Assembly: GCF_022751215.1 (NCBI RefSeq)
Contig: NZ_JAICDG010000006.1
Coordinates: 310,001 to 374,000, forward strand
Origin: Actinomadura terrae
Lineage (GTDB): Bacteria; Actinomycetota; Actinomycetes; Streptosporangiales; Streptosporangiaceae
Length of the DNA stretch: 64,000 bases
Reading direction: 5' to 3'
The translations under genes were made by a program, and so were the position numbers. The first letter of the stretch is position 1. Every line of letters starts with the position of its first letter. Positions 60,252 through 64,000 of the stretch are shown here, piece after piece. Below the pieces are notes generated by a model, which saw only the letters and a list, made by a program, of their open reading frames with translations, searched no databases and was not told where the DNA came from.

Positions 60252-61519
60252 CACGCCTCCTGGGCGACTCGGGCGGAGCGGCGGGCGATGGACTGGACGA
60301 TCTCGCCGGTCCGGACGGCGGTCATGGACAGCAGCGACGAGGCGATGCCGTGGCTGTGCTCGGTCGCGCCCTGGAGGTATACGCCCCACTCCTGGCCGGG
60401 GTCGGTGGCGATCCGGTAGTCGCGTTCCACCATCGGGCGCCCGTCCGCGCCGGCGCGGCAGTACGCGCCCGCCTCGCCGAGCAGGCCGAACGGGTCGCGC
60501 TCGCGGTAGCCGGTGGCGTAGACGACGGCGTCGGCGTCCAGGTCGGTCGTCTCGCCGGTGGGCAGGAACGCGACGCGGAGCCGGACGCCGCCCGGGACGT
60601 CGCGCGTCTCCACGACGCGGGAGACGTTGAGGATTCGCAGTCGCTCGGCACCCGCGACCTTCTCCGCGTAGGACCGCCGGTACAGCTCGTCGATCAGTTC
60701 GAGGTCCACGACGGAGTAGTTGGTGTTGCGGGAGTAGTCGAACAGCAGCCGCTTCACCTCCTGCGGCGCCGTGTAGTAGTGGTCGACGGCCGCCGGGTCG
60801 AAGATGCGGTTGGCGAAGGAGCTGTCGTCGGCGGGCGAGTACCCGTAGCGGGTGAAGACGGCGCACACCTCGGCCTCGGGGAACGTGCGGTGCAGGTGCT
60901 CGACGGCCTCGGCGGCGCTCTGCCCGGCGCCGACCACGACGAGCCGCCGGGGGCTCCAGCCGGGCCGCTCGGCGAGGCGGGTCAGCAGGTCCTCGGTGTG
61001 CCAGACCCGCTCGCCCGCCGACACGCCCGCGGGCAGGACGGGTTCGAGCCCGGCGGCGATGACGACGTCGCGGGCGAGGTGGGTCTCCAGCTCGTCGTCG
61101 CGGCGGACGACGACCTCCAGCGTCGCGGTGTCGTGCGGGCGGAGCGCGACGACCTCCGTCCCGTACCGGACGTCCCCGGCGACCGTCGCGGCGACCCATT
61201 CGAGGTAGTCGTGGAACTCCAGCCGGGTCGGGAACATCGTCTTGTGGTTGACGAAGTCGACGAGGCGGTCCTTGGCGTGCAGGTAGGCGAGGAAGGAGTA
61301 GCGGCTGGCCGGGTTGCGCATCGTCACCAGGTCCTTGAGGAAGTGGACCTGCATGGTGGCGCCGTCGATGAGCATCCCGCGGTGCCAGCCGAACTCCGGC
61401 TGCTTCTCGAAGAACACCGCGTCCACGCTCGCGCCGTGCTCCTCCTCCAGCGCGACGGCGAGCGCCAGGTTGGAGGGTCCGAACCCGATGCCGGCCACGT
61501 CATGGACGGGTGTCTGCAT
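60251..61519 (-). CDS. L-ornithine N5- or L-lysine N6-hydroxylase (SidA/IucD/PvdA family)
   Basis: 422 residues, a class B flavin monooxygenase that adds a hydroxyl to the side-chain amine of ornithine or lysine, the first step to hydroxamate siderophores. Signature segments are IGFGPSNLALAVALEEE (FAD), HFLKDLVTMRNPASRYSFLA, VVVGAGQSAAEAVEHLHRTF (NADPH) and AVVYATGYRERDPFG. ATG 61519 has GGAG seven bases before it; the frame extends to GTG 61531 without need. Ornithine versus lysine cannot be decided. Sits between the binding lipoprotein and mbtH, in an iron-regulated operon. Confidence 0.93.
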   Translation of the reverse strand: MQTPVHDVAGIGFGPSNLALAVALEEEHGASVDAVFFEKQPEFGWHRGMLIDGATMQVHFLKDLVTMRNPASRYSFLAYLHAKDRLVDFVNHKTMFPTRLEFHDYLEWVAATVAGDVRYGTEVVALRPHDTATLEVVVRRDDELETHLARDVVIAAGLEPVLPAGVSAGERVWHTEDLLTRLAERPGWSPRRLVVVGAGQSAAEAVEHLHRTFPEAEVCAVFTRYGYSPADDSSFANRIFDPAAVDHYYTAPQEVKRLLFDYSRNTNYSVVDLELIDELYRRSYAEKVAGAERLRILNVSRVVETRDVPGGVRLRVAFLPTGETTDLDADAVVYATGYRERDPFGLLGEAGAYCRAGADGRPMVERDYRIATDPGQEWGVYLQGATEHSHGIASSLLSMTAVRTGEIVQSIARRSARVAQEA

Positions 61520-61581
61520 GTGCGTCTCCACTTTCGGGGCGGGGGTGATGCGGGGACAGGCGGGCAGGTCGGTCGAGCGGG

Positions 61582-62601
61582 TCAGGCGGGCTTGGCCGCG
61601 CTCGCGGCCTTGGCGATCCCGGGGACGACCTGGTCCACGATGTAGGGGACGGCGAGCGGGGTGGGCGTGCGCAGCGGCCAGAACGACTTCAGGTCGAGCG
61701 GGACGTAGGAGCCGCGCCTGACCACGGGCAGCTGCGCGAACAGCTTGTTGCCCTCGACCTTCTTCTGCGTCGCGGGGTCGTCGTTGTAGTGGCTGAGCAG
61801 GACGTCCACGTTCAGCACCGAGACCTTCTCCATGCTGAGCTCGGCGGCGAAGCCCTGCCCGGGGAGCTTGCTCAGCGGCTCGGGCAGCACCATTCCGAAC
61901 TGCTCCAGCAGCTTGACGCTGGTGTCGCTCGGGGACTTCATCACGCCGATGTTCCCGGACGGGAACATGCTGGTCAGCGCGAAGCCCTTGCCCCTCAGCT
62001 CCGGGTGCGCGGTCCGCACCGAGGCGACCTTCGCCTCGACCGAGCGCACCAGCGCCTCGCCGTCAGCGGGGCGGCCGACGGCCTTGGCGACCTGCCGGGT
62101 GATCTGCTGCCAGGTGTCCTCGGCGGGGCCGGTCTGGTAGGCGAGGGTCGGGGCGAGCTTGGAGAGCTTGCCGTACTCCCGGTCGATGGTGAAGTCCCCG
62201 GCGGCGAGGATGAGGTCGGGCCGGAGCGCGGCGATCTCCTCCAGGTTGAAGCCGGCCTCCCCGGCCTTCAGCAGCTTCGGCTTGGAGCCGGTGACCTTCG
62301 GGGCGCTCCAGGGCGCGAGGCCGTCCGGCTGGACGCCGCTCAGCTCGGTCATCCCGACGGGCCGGACGCCGAGCGCGAGCAGCGCGTCCTGGTCGACCTC
62401 GCCGAGCGCGACGATCCGCTTCGGGGAGCCCTCGACCTTGGTGGTGCCGAGCTTGTGCGCGACGGTGACGGGGAAGGCACCGGCCGCGCCGCCGGACGCG
62501 GCGCCCGCGGGTTCGTCGTCGTCGCCGCACGCGGCGACCAGGCCGAGGCTCAGGACGAGCGCGCCGGTGGCGGCGACCAGCCGCCGCATCGTTGTCCGCA
62601 T
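61582..62601 (-). CDS. Iron-siderophore ABC transporter substrate-binding lipoprotein
   Basis: 339 residues. A lipoprotein signal (RRLVAATGALVLSLG) ends in the lipobox LVAAC with Cys25, then GDDDEPAG. The mature part is a FepB/FhuD-type helical-backbone binding protein: KRIVALGEVDQDALLALGVR, IAALRPDLILAAGDF, LSKLAPTLAYQTGPAED. It should bind the ferric form of the siderophore made by the neighbouring NRPS genes and hand it to an ABC permease, which is not in this window. An IdeR/DtxR box precedes it (62652-62670). Confidence 0.93.
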   Translation of the reverse strand: MRTTMRRLVAATGALVLSLGLVAACGDDDEPAGAASGGAAGAFPVTVAHKLGTTKVEGSPKRIVALGEVDQDALLALGVRPVGMTELSGVQPDGLAPWSAPKVTGSKPKLLKAGEAGFNLEEIAALRPDLILAAGDFTIDREYGKLSKLAPTLAYQTGPAEDTWQQITRQVAKAVGRPADGEALVRSVEAKVASVRTAHPELRGKGFALTSMFPSGNIGVMKSPSDTSVKLLEQFGMVLPEPLSKLPGQGFAAELSMEKVSVLNVDVLLSHYNDDPATQKKVEGNKLFAQLPVVRRGSYVPLDLKSFWPLRTPTPLAVPYIVDQVVPGIAKAASAAKPA

Positions 62602-62651
62602 AGAGGACCGGTGTCCTTCCAGGTTGTGCCGGGGGTTTCCGAGCAGAGACA

Positions 62652-62670
62652 TTAGGTTAGGCTCACCTAA
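62652..62670. promoter_or_regulatory. IdeR/DtxR iron box TTAGGTTAGGCTCACCTAA
   Basis: Matches the actinobacterial iron-box consensus TTAGGTTAGSCTAACCTAA at 18 of 19 positions. It lies 51 bp upstream of the substrate-binding lipoprotein start, so uptake, hydroxylase and mbtH should be expressed when iron is scarce. Confidence 0.9.
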
Positions 62671-62701
62671 CTTCACAAGAGGTGAGGCCGTATGAGGACT
62701 C

Positions 62702-64000
62702 TCACTCCCCACCCCCGCTCTCCAGATGCGCGAGCAGGCCCGCGACGGTCGGCGCGGACATCAGCGTCGCGACCTTCAGCCCCGCGCACCCGGGCTCCCT
62801 CCTGATCCTCCGGACGAGCCTCATGGCGAGCAGCGAGTGCCCGCCGAGGTCGAAGAAGTCGTCGTCGGGCCCGGCCTCGGGCACGCCGAGCTCCTCGGCG
62901 AAGATCCGGCACAGCGCAGCCTCCAGGTCGCCACCGGACACACCGGTACGCGGTGCGGAGACGTGTTCGGCGGTGACGGCGCGCGCGGTTCCGGCGGAGG
63001 GCAGCGCGGCGACCGGCACATCCGGGTCGGCGGCGACGGCCTCCAGCACCGCGACGAGCCCGGCGGCGAGCGCGCCCACGGTCCCCGCGTCGAACAGGTC
63101 GGCGGAGTAGTCGACGAGCAGCCGCAGGTCGCCGGTCGCCGCGTCCTCGCGGAAGATGAAGTCCAGGTCGAACTTCGCGGCGCCCGGCCCGAACAGGGCC
63201 TCGCGCTGCTCCAGCCCGGGGAAGTCGACCTCGCCGACGCCCTGGTTCTCGTAGCCGACCATCACCTGGAACAGCGGGTTGCGGCCGGGCACGCGGCGCG
63301 GGCGCAGCGCCTCGACCAGCGCCTCGAACGGCAGGTCCTGGTGGGCGAGGCCCTCCAGCGCGCTCTCGCGGACGCGGCCGAGCAGCTCGGCGAACGTGGG
63401 CGCGCCGGACACGTCGGCGCGCAGCACGATCGTGTTGACGAAGAACCCGACGAGCCCGCCGGCGGCCTCCTCGGTCCGCCCGGCGACCGGGCTGCCGAGC
63501 GGGATGTCCTCCCCCGCGCCGGTGCGGTGCAGCAGCGCGGCGACGGCCGCCTGGCAGAGCATGAACATGCTGGCCCCGGCGTCGCGGGCGACCCTGCGCA
63601 GCCGCGCGGTGAGACCGGGCGGCAGCACGGCCGCGTGGGTCGCGCCGTGCTGGCCGACCGTCCCGGGACGGGGCCGGTCGACCGGCAGCGGTATCTCCTC
63701 GGGAATCCCGGCGAGAGAGCGCGCCCAGTGGTCGAGCTGCCGGGCGTGGACGCTCCCCGGGTCGAGCGGGTCGCCGAGCAGCTCACGCTGCCAGAGCGCG
63801 TGGTCGGCGTACTGCACGGGCGGCGGCGGGAGGTCGGGCGCCCGCCCCTCCCGCCGGGCGGCGTAGGCGGCGGCGACGTCGCGGGCGAACGGGCCGAACG
63901 ACCACTCGTCGAACGCGATGTGGTGGAAGACCGCGAGGAGCAGGTGCTCGCGGTCGCCCTCCGGGAACACCGCGACGCGCAGCGGCGGGTCGGCGGCGAG
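62702..64000 (-). CDS. Non-ribosomal peptide synthetase, C-terminal part (condensation + carrier domain), 5' part outside window
   Basis: About 432 residues of a larger enzyme, entering from the right edge in frame. A condensation domain is present from its catalytic motif HHIAFDEWS onward, with VQYADHALWQRELLG, LPPGLTARLRRVARDAGASM, GSPVAGRTEEAAGGLVGFFV, NTIVLRADVSGAPTFAELL and HQDLPFEALVEALRP, all as in ordinary C domains. It is followed directly, after about 60 residues, by a carrier (PCP) domain with the phosphopantetheine site DDFFDLGGHSLLAMRLV. The protein then ends: no adenylation domain lies between C and PCP and there is no thioesterase. It is followed by an iron box and the siderophore uptake/hydroxylase genes, so a hydroxamate siderophore is the likely product. 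Confidence 0.95.
   Translation of the reverse strand, partial: LAADPPLRVAVFPEGDREHLLLAVFHHIAFDEWSFGPFARDVAAAYAARREGRAPDLPPPPVQYADHALWQRELLGDPLDPGSVHARQLDHWARSLAGIPEEIPLPVDRPRPGTVGQHGATHAAVLPPGLTARLRRVARDAGASMFMLCQAAVAALLHRTGAGEDIPLGSPVAGRTEEAAGGLVGFFVNTIVLRADVSGAPTFAELLGRVRESALEGLAHQDLPFEALVEALRPRRVPGRNPLFQVMVGYENQGVGEVDFPGLEQREALFGPGAAKFDLDFIFREDAATGDLRLLVDYSADLFDAGTVGALAAGLVAVLEAVAADPDVPVAALPSAGTARAVTAEHVSAPRTGVSGGDLEAALCRIFAEELGVPEAGPDDDFFDLGGHSLLAMRLVRRIRREPGCAGLKVATLMSAPTVAGLLAHLESGGGE

Overview
The window is very GC-rich DNA with strong G/C bias at third codon positions, densely packed genes and frequent GTG starts. The gene families (RamB next to isocitrate lyase, glucosyl-3-phosphoglycerate synthase, the DUF574-type methyltransferase, RsbA-type anti-sigma regulator, SCO7613-like membrane protein, an IdeR/DtxR iron box, and an NRPS hydroxamate siderophore locus with MbtH) indicate a filamentous actinomycete. 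An Actinomadura-like member of the Thermomonosporaceae fits best, but the genus is inference. It reads as a chromosomal segment. No rRNA, CRISPR array or intact insertion sequence was seen; there is one tRNA (Asn).

Layout. 1-1.8 kb: a truncated F420-type oxidoreductase and a YczE-like membrane gene broken by a nonsense codon, divergent from a MarR regulator across two near-identical palindromes. 1.8-8.8 kb: an accessory, partly decayed stretch with a frameshifted PPOX-fold gene, a multiply frameshifted zinc alcohol dehydrogenase, CCGCTAG repeats, an intact Ser/Thr kinase, a low-GC gene with a possible HEPN motif, a tiny Cys-rich ORF, a secreted crystallin-fold protein and an unknown protein. 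8.9-14.3 kb: acyl-CoA dehydrogenase, gpgS, and the divergent ramB/aceA pair (glyoxylate shunt control). 14.4-25.7 kb: secreted M1 peptidase, an ABC-2 exporter operon, a large membrane protein followed by two small related proteins, a secreted alpha/beta hydrolase, an AraC regulator and an SMR pump. 25.8-29 kb: PucR/aldolase and MarR/VOC divergent pairs, each with a perfect or near-perfect palindrome. 29-32 kb: a two-gene unit in which a cyclic-nucleotide-binding histidine kinase overlaps a receiver domain fused to a thioredoxin-reductase-like flavoprotein; this is the most intriguing signalling system here. 32-37 kb: Gfo/Idh oxidoreductase, secreted coiled-coil protein, HNH nuclease, tRNA-Asn, a hypothetical protein and a tandem GNAT protein.

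37.2-42.3 kb: the methylmalonyl-CoA mutase operon mutA-mutB-meaB with 4-nt start/stop overlaps. 42.4-53.4 kb: small membrane proteins, a YbdK-type ligase, an RsbA regulator, and EamA/LysR, DoxX, GNAT, DUF574 methyltransferase, CGNR/MFS and acyltransferase genes. 53.4-60 kb: a SCO7613-like protein, an unusual NAD-dependent DNA ligase, a DMT-like transporter and a GNAT. 60-64 kb: the end of a siderophore locus on the minus strand: the 3' end of an NRPS finishing in C-PCP without adenylation or thioesterase domain, then an iron box, a siderophore-binding lipoprotein, an ornithine/lysine N-hydroxylase and MbtH.

Most calls rest on motif and family recognition by eye; starts were chosen from ribosome binding sites and gene overlaps where visible.
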